Positions 34,224 to 43,296 of a stretch of DNA of 64,000 nucleotides are shown one piece after another. A program made the position numbers and the translations under genes. The notes below the pieces were generated by a model. It ran no database searches. It was not told where the DNA came from and was given only the letters and a program-made list of their open reading frames with translations. This stretch comes from Dethiosulfatibacter sp. (lineage in GTDB: Bacteria > Bacillota_A > Clostridia > Tissierellales > Dethiosulfatibacteraceae): assembly GCA_019084435.1 (NCBI GenBank), contig JAHRFV010000327.1, positions 7,739 through 71,738 of the forward strand, in the 5' to 3' direction. Every line of letters starts with the position of its first letter. The first letter of the stretch is position 1.

Positions 34224-35588
34224 GTGGATGAGAAAATACGAGTAATTCAATATCTGGGGAGTAAACTTCGGATTATTGATAAAATTGAAAATGAAATACA
34301 TCAAGTTACAAAACCAGGAGGAATGGTTGTTGATTTGTTTTCTGGATCTGGGGTTGTAACACGTGCCCTAGCTAAAGATTATAAAGTAGTGGCAAATGAT
34401 GTCCAAAAGTACAGTAGCCTCATTACAAAGGTACTGATAAAGAAGCTGCCTAATCATACAAAGAGTATGGATTACACAGATTTAATAGAGTCAGAAGCTT
34501 ATGTAAACAACAAAAAGATTTTGACAGAAATTTTCGAGCAGCCCTTAGCTTATGAAAAATCAATTCTAGAAAATGAAGATTATAAGGGATTGGCAGAATT
34601 ATGTGAGTGCGGTGTTTTTTATGACGGAAAAAATATTGAAGAAAAGAAATATCCTTATGTAAGAGAAGTTTTTGGAGAATCATTAAATCTATTCAATAAA
34701 GACATAATTGAAGCTTTGCGCGATTTACGAGATAAATACATGTTATTTTCCTTATATTATTCCAACAGCTATTTTTCTTTAGAACAATGTATAGAGATTG
34801 ACTCGATTAGGTGTGCGATTGACAAAATTAATACTAATAAACTTGAAGATGATATAGAAAAAAGTTTGCTTTTAGTGTGTCTTATGCATGCAGTATCTGA
34901 GATTGTAAGTAGTGTAGGGAAAAACTTCGCTCAACCAATCAAAGTAACTGATAGTAAGGGTAATATAAAAAAATTTGCAATAAAAAGATGCATGCGCGAC
35001 AGAAATATGAAGATAGAGACTCCATTTAGAACGATGCACGCAACTCTTTTGAATAAAAACGAAATTTTTTCTGAAGAGAATCAAGTATTTTCGAGAGATG
35101 CATTAGAAGTTTTAGGTGAAGAAGTTATGGAAGCTGCAGATACTTTCTATCTTGATCCTCCTTATACGATTGATCATTATTCAAGGTTCTATCATGTTTT
35201 AGAAACACTTGTCGAATATGACTACCCAGTACTTGAAGAAAAGAAATTCCATGGTAAGTATTATTTAATGAATGGTCGCTATAGAAATGATAGGTTTCAA
35301 TCAAATTATTGCATCCCATCGAAAGGGTATAAGGAACTAGAGGCATTGATAGAGAAGATTCATTCTCTAAAAGCTAATATTGTCCTGAGCTACTCGGATT
35401 CTAACGAGGAGCATGGCACTAGAAAACGAGTAATTAGTAAGGATGAATTAATTCAGATTACGAAGAAGTTTTATACTGATGTCGAAATAAAAAACTTAAA
35501 CCACCGGTATAGGAAGTTGAGTGGGAAAGAATCTAATAGAAAGGAAATTAATGACGGCGAGCTATTGATAGTCTGCCGTTATAGGTGA
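34224..35588 (+). CDS. D12-class adenine-N6 DNA methyltransferase, first of a pair
   Basis: A 454-residue methylase. The N-terminus IQYLGSKLRIIDKI and DLFSGSGVVTRALAKD (motif I near residue 37) bind SAM. The catalytic motif IV is FYLDPPYTIDHYSRFYH near residue 310. The order and KxxF-like N-terminal motif place it in the D12 alpha class with Dam-like enzymes. The middle insert (residues 80-280) would recognise DNA. It overlaps or abuts the second methylase, so both are co-expressed, possibly methylating the two strands of an asymmetric site. Confidence 0.9.
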   Translation: MDEKIRVIQYLGSKLRIIDKIENEIHQVTKPGGMVVDLFSGSGVVTRALAKDYKVVANDVQKYSSLITKVLIKKLPNHTKSMDYTDLIESEAYVNNKKILTEIFEQPLAYEKSILENEDYKGLAELCECGVFYDGKNIEEKKYPYVREVFGESLNLFNKDIIEALRDLRDKYMLFSLYYSNSYFSLEQCIEIDSIRCAIDKINTNKLEDDIEKSLLLVCLMHAVSEIVSSVGKNFAQPIKVTDSKGNIKKFAIKRCMRDRNMKIETPFRTMHATLLNKNEIFSEENQVFSRDALEVLGEEVMEAADTFYLDPPYTIDHYSRFYHVLETLVEYDYPVLEEKKFHGKYYLMNGRYRNDRFQSNYCIPSKGYKELEALIEKIHSLKANIVLSYSDSNEEHGTRKRVISKDELIQITKKFYTDVEIKNLNHRYRKLSGKESNRKEINDGELLIVCRYR

Positions 35589-35590
35589 TT

Positions 35591-36880
35591 ATGGATAAAT
35601 ATATAGGAAATAAAAAAGTAATTGTTGATGGCATAGCGGATTTTATAAAATCCAAAGGTATCACAGAGGGAGTAATTATTGATGCTTTCTCAGGTACAAC
35701 TAATGTAGGCCAATATTTTAAACAGCAGGGGTTTTCCATAATAAGTAATGACATCAATCCGCTCTCCTACGTGTTGGGCAAGGTATATATTGAGAATAAT
35801 GAATTCCCCAAATTTAGCACACTGTTAGATCATATAAATAAGCAAGGCTTTACAAGCAATCCAGATGAAATAGTAGAAGGAAAGAAATATATAGAGAGAA
35901 AAATAACTTCGGAAAAATTATATAGTAGAAGTTATTTTGATGAAATTGATTATGGAAGAGGAATCGAGCCACTGCTTAAGGTGTTAGAATACTTAAACAA
36001 CATACCTTTAGAAGGATTTTCTGAAGAAGAAATGCTGTTTTATAATTATTATACAGTTTGGGGTGAAAAATCTGAGTTTCGCAGCTCTAGAGGAACAGAA
36101 GGTAAACGAAACTACTTTTCAGCAGAAAATGCATTGCGCTTGGGAAAAATAATGCAAAGAATAAAGACTTGGAATGAGAATTCCGATATTAATCAAATGG
36201 AAATGTACATTCTACTTGCATGTGTAATAGAAGAAGTAACGTTAAACGCAAATGTAAATGGAACTTTCCACGATTTTAATAGGAGTAAACTGTATCCTAA
36301 TGCAGAGGCTAGATTATACTTAAAACCTATAATGTTTAATATTTACAACTCAGGAAAGGCATACAAAGTGTTCAATGAAGATGCCAATTTATTGCATAAG
36401 AACCAGGAGTTTAAAGATATTGATATATCAAATAGCATTTTATACATTGACCCACCATACAACTTCAGGCAGTATTCTGCTTATTATCATTTGTTGAATT
36501 TTCTTGCAATATTTCATACTATTGAAGATATACTAGAATATGCAGAAGGCTTTGAATATGTAAGAGGTCAAAATATGAAAGATAATGTAAATTCTAGATA
36601 TTGTTATAGAGAGCGGTTTATTGAAGCGATGTCTGAACTGCTCTGCAGTATTGATTCTAAACATGTACTAATTAGCTACTATGATGAAAATAATCACTGG
36701 AATCACGGAAAAGAAATCAAATCATTTGAAGGCAGAAACGAACTACTAAACCTATTAAAAACTAGTAATTTTGAATATTATGATGAAACGCCCTCTACCA
36801 TAGAAAGACAAAACTATCAGAGTCAAAATGGTGCAAACAAGAAGAAAATAGAAGAATTACTATTTTACGCTAGGAGGTAA
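35591..36880 (+). CDS. D12-class adenine-N6 DNA methyltransferase, second of a pair
   Basis: A 429-residue protein starting MDKYIGNKKVIVDGIADFI at ATG 35591, three bases after the stop of the first methylase. Motif I is DAFSGTTNVGQYFKQQ near residue 32 and motif IV is LYIDPPYNFRQYSAYYH near 287. It is related to but clearly distinct from its neighbour, which suits a pair of strand-specific modification enzymes in one system. Confidence 0.9.
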   Translation: MDKYIGNKKVIVDGIADFIKSKGITEGVIIDAFSGTTNVGQYFKQQGFSIISNDINPLSYVLGKVYIENNEFPKFSTLLDHINKQGFTSNPDEIVEGKKYIERKITSEKLYSRSYFDEIDYGRGIEPLLKVLEYLNNIPLEGFSEEEMLFYNYYTVWGEKSEFRSSRGTEGKRNYFSAENALRLGKIMQRIKTWNENSDINQMEMYILLACVIEEVTLNANVNGTFHDFNRSKLYPNAEARLYLKPIMFNIYNSGKAYKVFNEDANLLHKNQEFKDIDISNSILYIDPPYNFRQYSAYYHLLNFLAIFHTIEDILEYAEGFEYVRGQNMKDNVNSRYCYRERFIEAMSELLCSIDSKHVLISYYDENNHWNHGKEIKSFEGRNELLNLLKTSNFEYYDETPSTIERQNYQSQNGANKKKIEELLFYARR

Positions 36881-36886
36881 ATTCAT

Positions 36887-38143
36887 ATGTGGATTAGTAA
36901 CGAAGAACTGGATTTATTAGATTTTATTTTTGACAGTAAGGATAAAGTTCCAAAGAACAGAAAAAGCGGTTTAAAATTAAGACATATTTCGTTTTTTATG
37001 TCCAATACTAAAGCCATTACAAATGTTTGCAAAAATCTCGAGAAGTATGCTATGAAAACGGAAATGCCTCATCAATATATAGAAGTCTTAAGAAAAATGG
37101 GACTGGTTAATAAAGGTGGCGAGATAACTAAGTATGGCGATATGCTTCTTAAGATAATGTATCATGAAGACAATAGAATCATTAACGAATTGAGCCAACC
37201 AAACATAAACATGGAAAAAATATCAGAGGATATTCCGTTTGTTATAGAATTCTTCCTATTTGCGGTAGTAAAGAAGTGTTTAGACGATCCTGCTGAATGT
37301 GAGAAATGTGGTATTGATATTTCAGACTTAGCAGCAGAACCTTTAGATAGTTTATCTTACTTTTTTTCAAACATAATTGACACACTCAAAGAACCGACAA
37401 ATAAAAACAATAATCTAAATGAACTATTTGATTTTAAGAATGATGACTTTTACTATACACTTCAAGGTATGAATTTTTCCGGTTATGAAGTCAAACGTTT
37501 GTTTAGATTAGAGCCGGAGAAAATGGAGCAAGCTTGGAATTTGTACAACAGAGTTTTGAATAGTGTTAAAGGAATTGATGACCCTACTACTTTAACAGAA
37601 AGAGAAAAAAGATATTTTGGATATGCCCTGTATTACAATAACCTAGTGCAAAAGGATGTACGAAACAGAGTAAAGCACTCTATATTTAACTATATACTCT
37701 TAGATTCAATAACAGTTCATATGAAAAAAATTAAAATTAACAAGATTCCGGAATATGATGCGATTATGTCATATGAATTTATTGAAGATATGTTTGAAAA
37801 ATATAAATTGCGCGATGTCTTCAATTTGGTGTATTTCGAGAAAGATAGTAAATATATTACAAATGTTATTAAGCCACTTATGATCGATCCCAGTATTTTA
37901 AGTGACGTAGACACTGAAGAAAAGTTCCTATTTGATGAAGGTGATATTAAAAGACAACACGTTAACATTGGGGATCAAATTATTTTTGTGGATGAGCCGT
38001 TTGAAAACATCCTAAAGCATAATGTGTACAAGATTATAGGAATGGTAAATAATACTACTTCCTTTGAAGTACATGTTGCCAAGATGGAAAAAATTAACTT
38101 AGATAAGTTGGATGAAATACTAGACAAGTTGAGGGGGGAATAA
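36887..38143 (+). CDS. Unknown 418-residue component of the restriction-modification operon
   Basis: I do not recognise this protein. Residues 60-90 (YIEVLRKMGLVNKGGEITKY) look like a winged helix. The middle is helical and acidic, and the C-terminal 60 residues (VNIGDQIIFVDEPFENILKH, then FEVHVAKM) suggest a small beta-barrel. It lies six bases after the second methylase and two bases before the McrB-like ATPase gene. That is the place of YdiR in BsuMI, so a target-recognition or nuclease-partner role is plausible. I see no PD-(D/E)XK or HNH motif. Confidence 0.8.
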   Translation: MWISNEELDLLDFIFDSKDKVPKNRKSGLKLRHISFFMSNTKAITNVCKNLEKYAMKTEMPHQYIEVLRKMGLVNKGGEITKYGDMLLKIMYHEDNRIINELSQPNINMEKISEDIPFVIEFFLFAVVKKCLDDPAECEKCGIDISDLAAEPLDSLSYFFSNIIDTLKEPTNKNNNLNELFDFKNDDFYYTLQGMNFSGYEVKRLFRLEPEKMEQAWNLYNRVLNSVKGIDDPTTLTEREKRYFGYALYYNNLVQKDVRNRVKHSIFNYILLDSITVHMKKIKINKIPEYDAIMSYEFIEDMFEKYKLRDVFNLVYFEKDSKYITNVIKPLMIDPSILSDVDTEEKFLFDEGDIKRQHVNIGDQIIFVDEPFENILKHNVYKIIGMVNNTTSFEVHVAKMEKINLDKLDEILDKLRGE

Positions 38144-38145
38144 AG

Positions 38146-39354
38146 ATGGCAAATATTGATAAAGTCCAAGAGTATAATGAAGGAACTGTATGGCCTAATA
38201 ATTATGATGACACATATTTGGCAACGAAACATATTCAATCATATCCTTTGGAATTAAAAGAGAAGCTAGTTGATGAATTACGAACGAAAGTTGCAGCAGC
38301 TGGATTATTTTTTGATGACGAAGACCTACTTAAAGAAATTGCTACAGGAATAATAAAAGGAAATGTTATATTACAAGGCCCACCTGGAACCGGAAAGACA
38401 ACAATAGCTTCAATAATATGTAGTACATTTAATGTGGATTTTGATGTTGTTACAGCAGTATCAGATTGGACAACTTATGATACAATCGGAGGGTTACAGC
38501 CTTCTGTAGATGAAGAAGGAAACGAAATAATATCTGGAAAAAATGGACGTATTGTTGAGAGTATTATCAAATGCTGTAATACAGTGCTTCAAAAAGAAAA
38601 GCATACTGGTAGTAAGCAGGCTTCGTGGTTAATTGTTGATGAGTTAAATAGAAGTGAGATCGACAAGGTATTCGGGGATCTGTTCACAGTTTTTGGTAGT
38701 GATAATTTAGAGCAAAGAAAGATACCACTATGGTTCGAAAATGACAAAAATAAACAAATTTTATATGTTCCTCGAAGATACAGGATCATTGGGTTAATGA
38801 ATAATGTTGATAAGAACTTCGTGTTTGACCTATCTCATGGATTAGCGAGAAGGTTCACTATTATAAGCATACTACCTCCAAAAATTGAATCAATGGATAT
38901 TGAGATAGAGAGATGTAAAGATAACCTTAGCAAAACGCTTTCAAGTAAAATTGGTAAAATTGGTTCGCAAAGCCTAGAAGAAACATACCTTAAAAGTTTG
39001 CTTGATGATGCTGCTTATAAAAAAGAAGAAGCAATATTGGTCAAGTTATTAAAGCTTATACGGTATGAAGAAAGTGATAGTTCTCTGGGGCTACAATATG
39101 GTACAGCACAGATTATGGATCTATTTGAGAATATATTAATTAATATGATATTAGATGAATATCTTAATGTTGATGCAGCGCAAAAGGAGTCTAAAATTAA
39201 GCGAATAATTGATTCAGCAGTTAATGATAGAATTATTCCCCAATTAGACGGATACGATTACTTGAAATTGAAACAATTTTATGAATATGTATCAGAAGAT
39301 AGTGATTACTCATGGTTCATAAAAAGCATGCGAACTCTCAAGTCGTTAGTATAG
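38146..39354 (+). CDS. McrB-like AAA+ ATPase
   Basis: A 402-residue motor protein. Walker A is LQGPPGTGKTTIAS near residue 78, Walker B is WLIVDELNRSEIDK near 162, the McrB-type signature appears as GLMNNVDKNFVFD near 217 (MNTAD in E. coli McrB), and the arginine finger is GLARRF near 235. It would translocate DNA and activate the nuclease encoded next. It lacks an N-terminal DNA-reading domain of its own, so the upstream 418-residue protein may supply one. Confidence 0.92.
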   Translation: MANIDKVQEYNEGTVWPNNYDDTYLATKHIQSYPLELKEKLVDELRTKVAAAGLFFDDEDLLKEIATGIIKGNVILQGPPGTGKTTIASIICSTFNVDFDVVTAVSDWTTYDTIGGLQPSVDEEGNEIISGKNGRIVESIIKCCNTVLQKEKHTGSKQASWLIVDELNRSEIDKVFGDLFTVFGSDNLEQRKIPLWFENDKNKQILYVPRRYRIIGLMNNVDKNFVFDLSHGLARRFTIISILPPKIESMDIEIERCKDNLSKTLSSKIGKIGSQSLEETYLKSLLDDAAYKKEEAILVKLLKLIRYEESDSSLGLQYGTAQIMDLFENILINMILDEYLNVDAAQKESKIKRIIDSAVNDRIIPQLDGYDYLKLKQFYEYVSEDSDYSWFIKSMRTLKSLV

Positions 39355-39368
39355 TTTGGGGATAACTT

Positions 39369-41453
39369 ATGGATAATAATTCGTTTACAGAAGACCAACT
39401 TAAATATATTTATAGTGATGAAGGTTTTTTACTCTTTTTGTCGAGCTATTTTTCAACATATAATGTTAAAGAAATAACTTTGAATGCTGATATAGCACAT
39501 GATATAAATGATGAGTTTTGGAAAATTTATATTCGGATTTTATTAGCAAATATAAAAGAAGTTATAACTGCTATTGAAAAAGTTGAAAAAAATATATCTT
39601 TTTCGTACGAAGAGAAGGAAGTAAAGATTTCTGGGGGTATTAAAGGGCGTTTAGTTATTAATGAATATGTAAAAAACAAGTCTATGATACGTATGCCTAA
39701 AGAATATCCATGCATAACTAAAGAAAAATCTTATGCTACTGTTGAAAATGAGTACTTAGCATATGTAGTTAATGATATTGTTAAGAGGCTTCAGGAGCTA
39801 ATAAACATTATAATAAATACGAACATTGTGAAGGGACAAGAAACCGAAATTAAATTACTTAGAGCTGATTTGGATTACTTTAAATCTATAATTCGAAAGC
39901 AGCCGTTTAAAGCTATGATCTCTCCTAATTTAATACGTGAGACTCAGAATGGTTTTGATCTCAATAAAGTAAAGCTAATCCAAACAAGATTCAAAAAAGG
40001 TAAGATTAGAAATGCTTTTGCATACAAGCGCGTATTTAATTGGTATGAACACTTTAAAAATAGAGGGTTAACATGGATTGACTCTAGCAATTTGAAGTAC
40101 TTAGTTTATGATGATTCATTCTGTAATAAGCTATTTGAAGTTTGGAATTTGTACAGGTTAGCAGAAGTATTCCAAAATGATTTTGATATGGAGTTTGTAT
40201 CATCAAATTTACTGGTTCCTGGAATGAAAGATTATGTATACAAATTAAAGAGTATAGATGGCAGTTTTATAGAGATATATTATCAAAAAGGATCGAAATT
40301 ATATTGGGATACGGATATAAAACAAAATTGGCACTATAAAACGGATAACGGCTCTAGAGAATTAATAGGAATTCCAGACATTTCAGTTAAGCATGTCGGA
40401 GATAGTGAAAATATTACAATCATCGATCTAAAGAATAGAGTTAGAAGAGCAGGTGAGAATTCAGAAGAAATATATAAAATGATCGGATACTTCTCGAACT
40501 TCTCAGAATATATGTCTCAAGCATATAATTCAGCTTACAAGAATCAAGCAATTTTGATTTTCAGAAATGATTTTGAACAGTTTGAAGAATATCTGGAGAG
40601 CGAAACCGGGGAGCGAATATTATCTATTTCAACAGGACTTGTTGAAGAATCAACTCTTAATTCAGTGCAGTTTCATACTATATGTAGATATGTTTTAGAC
40701 GTTCAGGGTATGACGGGAACCAAATCCGAGACAATATCAAGTTGTAGTAAAAGTATCTCTCAGTATAAAGACGATCTTGAAACTGCACTTCAAAGTGGAG
40801 ATGAAAATGAAGTTGAGAATATAACGCATGAAATTGAGAAGCGAAATCACTCAATAATAACTAGTATGTTTTCTTTAGGTGATTTACAAGATACTTTAAC
40901 AATTAAGAAAGAAGAACTAAGAATCAATCACTTTCCACATATCTGGGACAGTATAAGCCCTAAAGCTGTTGATGCATTAGCAATGGCAGATTCCTTGTTC
41001 TCAGGACTTTCGCCAAGCATCACTGGAGATTACGCTCCTGTATGTTTGGAGTATTGCAGAGCAGTTGAAATACAGTTAAATGAACTTATATTTATTCCCT
41101 TTAAAGAATCAGTAGATCTAGAAAAATTATCGAAATCTAATTGGAACTATAATAAACTAACGAATGATAGGGATCTTACATTGGGTGAGTGCATATTTCT
41201 TCTTGAGAAGTGTCGATCAAAGAGATTTCAAACAATTGATTTGTTAAAGTATATTGAAGAACATATTCATAATCATGATGCCCTACTAGATATTGGTGTG
41301 AATATTTTGAGATGGCTTAACATAGACGTAAGACGGAAAGCTGCTCATACAACGATTATGTCGTATGATGAGTTGCTTGATGCAAGGCAGCGAGTTTTGG
41401 GGATTGGGCATCTCAACATTTTATATCAATTGCTAGATAACAGAAGTAATTAA
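39369..41453 (+). CDS. DUF2357/McrC-like nuclease with HEPN-like C-terminal domain
   Basis: A 694-residue partner of the McrB-like ATPase. The N-terminal beta-rich part and EYPCITKEKSYATVENEYLAY region are typical of DUF2357. The nuclease core has GIPDISVKHVGD and ITIIDLKNRVRRAG (D...DxK) near residues 340-360. After about residue 470 the protein continues with a coiled segment and a helical domain ending in WLNIDVRRKAAHTTIMSYDE, where R655-x4-H660 matches the catalytic RxxxxH pattern of HEPN ribonucleases. McrC proteins normally lack this. Fourteen bases separate it from the ATPase gene. Confidence 0.88.
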   Translation: MDNNSFTEDQLKYIYSDEGFLLFLSSYFSTYNVKEITLNADIAHDINDEFWKIYIRILLANIKEVITAIEKVEKNISFSYEEKEVKISGGIKGRLVINEYVKNKSMIRMPKEYPCITKEKSYATVENEYLAYVVNDIVKRLQELINIIINTNIVKGQETEIKLLRADLDYFKSIIRKQPFKAMISPNLIRETQNGFDLNKVKLIQTRFKKGKIRNAFAYKRVFNWYEHFKNRGLTWIDSSNLKYLVYDDSFCNKLFEVWNLYRLAEVFQNDFDMEFVSSNLLVPGMKDYVYKLKSIDGSFIEIYYQKGSKLYWDTDIKQNWHYKTDNGSRELIGIPDISVKHVGDSENITIIDLKNRVRRAGENSEEIYKMIGYFSNFSEYMSQAYNSAYKNQAILIFRNDFEQFEEYLESETGERILSISTGLVEESTLNSVQFHTICRYVLDVQGMTGTKSETISSCSKSISQYKDDLETALQSGDENEVENITHEIEKRNHSIITSMFSLGDLQDTLTIKKEELRINHFPHIWDSISPKAVDALAMADSLFSGLSPSITGDYAPVCLEYCRAVEIQLNELIFIPFKESVDLEKLSKSNWNYNKLTNDRDLTLGECIFLLEKCRSKRFQTIDLLKYIEEHIHNHDALLDIGVNILRWLNIDVRRKAAHTTIMSYDELLDARQRVLGIGHLNILYQLLDNRSN

Positions 41454-41747
41454 GGAGATCATGGAAGCTAGTCCAATGTAAATACACCTTATTATGAAGA
41501 TACAATTCACCGGGCATAGTTGGAAACGTGAAAAGATTGAAACTATTCAGCTAGAGCCAAAAAACTCAAACTAATCAAATTTAATGGATGGATACATGAT
41601 GACAAACTTCTTAAAATGATAGTACAACAAAGATCAGAAAATATAGCTTTTGGCAAGAAATAAAAATAACATGCAGTTTTAAAGAAATACTTAATATATG
41701 AAACTTATCCAGAGAAAATGTCAGACTTATAAAAGGGAGTGGTCAAT
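41454..41747 (+). other. Intergenic gap without recognisable gene
   Basis: About 290 bases with stops in all plus frames. I see no terminator hairpin and no convincing promoter apart from a TATAAA-like stretch at 41729-41734. It may be a remnant of a degraded gene. Confidence 0.5.
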
Positions 41748-42917
41748 TTGAGACGAGATAAAATTTATGAGGACCTGATATTTTCAGATGGATTTTCAGC
41801 AGATGATTGGAACGTATTGATAAAACAAGAGTTAGGTAAATATTTGACAAGTGATACTATGTTGAAAAAAAATAAAGACCTATTAAAGATTGAAATTATC
41901 AATTATATAAAATTGCATGAAAAGCCAGAGTACTTAAGTTTGTTTGAGTGGATGTTTGATTTTTACAAGGAGTGTTTTAGCACCAACAAAGAAAGAACAA
42001 TTAGAATATTTGCTGAGTCTTTTTATGATATTTCAAAAACTGATTCTAAATGGATGACGAATGTTCTAATCCAAACCGACACTACAACACTTTCTGAGAG
42101 AGATAGAATTACTTGCTATTTTGATGTTATTGACGACACTCTTGAAGGTGTATTTAAACCAAGATTTATGCTACTTGACAAATTAGTAAAATTAAAGTTG
42201 AACCAAACAGTTGTTGATAATTCATGTTATGACTTTGGAAATTTAATCAGAAACTTTCCAAGCCAATTCAAAAATGATGTAAATCTACTTCTTAAAGATC
42301 CTATTTTTTTAGTATCAACGAATCAATGGAGAAACATCGCTTCCCATAAATCATACACGATAAATACAGACAATATATTAGTTAAATATGGAAAAGGAAA
42401 TTCTCAGTCGCTCACTATATCGAATGAAGATTTTTATCGAATAGTTTATTGGACACAAGATATTTATAAGTCTGTTAGATTAGCTCAAACATTAATTTGC
42501 TTAAATTATATGGAGGAAATAGCAGCAGAATTAGGTGAGGAAGTAACTGTTGATGTCAGATTTGAATCATCATTATTGCACATAGTTCACAATTTACAAA
42601 TTGTTGGTTTTGAATTTGATTCGACAGAAGAGCTATCAGAGGTTTTTTGTTTGAATGTAAAGGGGAAAATCAATCATGATGTAGTATCATCATTAGCTCA
42701 TGCGTCACAATGTTTAGATCAACTATCCTCTGCGATATTTGACGACGAGTACGTGAGAGGTGATTTTAAACGCACTCAAATATGTATTGTAGATGAGAAT
42801 CAGAACATGCTTGGTACGGCAACAATTCCCATTGAGATTGCAATGAAGAAACTAAAGGATGAAATAAGCTTAGATGAATATTTAGACAAAATGGTATTCG
42901 AAATTAAAGCTATGTGA
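41748..42917 (+). CDS. Unknown defence-island protein with HEPN-like RNxxxH motif
   Basis: A 389-residue protein starting at TTG 41748, eight bases after AAGGGAG. No family is recognised. The central part is helical and contains STNQWRNIASHKSYTI, in which R195-N-I-A-S-H200 matches the RNxxxH signature of HEPN ribonucleases. The region that follows (EDFYRIVYWTQDIYKSVRLA) continues as helices, as in HEPN bundles. It stands alone between the restriction operon and the BREX genes, with gaps of about 300 bases on each side. An RNase effector is a guess from the motif alone. Confidence 0.7.
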   Translation: MRRDKIYEDLIFSDGFSADDWNVLIKQELGKYLTSDTMLKKNKDLLKIEIINYIKLHEKPEYLSLFEWMFDFYKECFSTNKERTIRIFAESFYDISKTDSKWMTNVLIQTDTTTLSERDRITCYFDVIDDTLEGVFKPRFMLLDKLVKLKLNQTVVDNSCYDFGNLIRNFPSQFKNDVNLLLKDPIFLVSTNQWRNIASHKSYTINTDNILVKYGKGNSQSLTISNEDFYRIVYWTQDIYKSVRLAQTLICLNYMEEIAAELGEEVTVDVRFESSLLHIVHNLQIVGFEFDSTEELSEVFCLNVKGKINHDVVSSLAHASQCLDQLSSAIFDDEYVRGDFKRTQICIVDENQNMLGTATIPIEIAMKKLKDEISLDEYLDKMVFEIKAM

Positions 42918-43239
42918 TGAAAGTATATTAAGCTGGACTGTTTCTTCTCATACGACCACCTCTAAAAAACAGGAAAAAACCGGTTGATCTATTCCCACAT
43001 ACGTCGGGGGCAAAAATCAACTTATGACATTAATACTTCCAACTCGAGACATGAAGTTAGAGGAAACTCATAGACACTAAACTTTTTAATTTTACCTATA
43101 CTTTTTAATTATTTTGACTGAATGAATGTAAGGGTATTCAAGTTAGATTTAATCAATAACGCACCAGTCGAAAAACTCAATATGTTAGCAATCTGATGCA
43201 TTTAGAAAGTCCGAGAGAATCTCTAAATGCACTGATTTC
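42918..43239 (+). other. Junction segment in place of the missing BREX genes
   Basis: About 320 bases with no gene. It contains a hairpin with GCATTTAGA and TCTAAATGC arms (43198-43230) and AT-rich DNA. In intact type 1 BREX loci brxC and the 5' end of pglX would lie here; no trace of them is visible in translation. Confidence 0.5.
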
Positions 43240-43280
43240 AAGCCTTTTACGGGGTTAAGCCCCGGAGAGGGCTTTTTATT
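43240..43280 (+). terminator. Strong terminator immediately upstream of truncated pglX
   Basis: AAGCCTTTTACGGGG and CCCCGGAGAGGGCTT pair over 14 of 15 positions (with G-U pairs) and are followed by TTTATTTT. Only 16 bases remain before the first ATG of the pglX remnant, too few for a promoter. Confidence 0.8.
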
Positions 43281-43296
43281 TTGTATCAAAATCTGC

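Noticed and set aside
43198..43280. Hairpins upstream of pglX considered as a retron or integron-type site
   Set aside because: No reverse transcriptase, integrase or repeated sites nearby; the second hairpin with its T-run is explained by a terminator.
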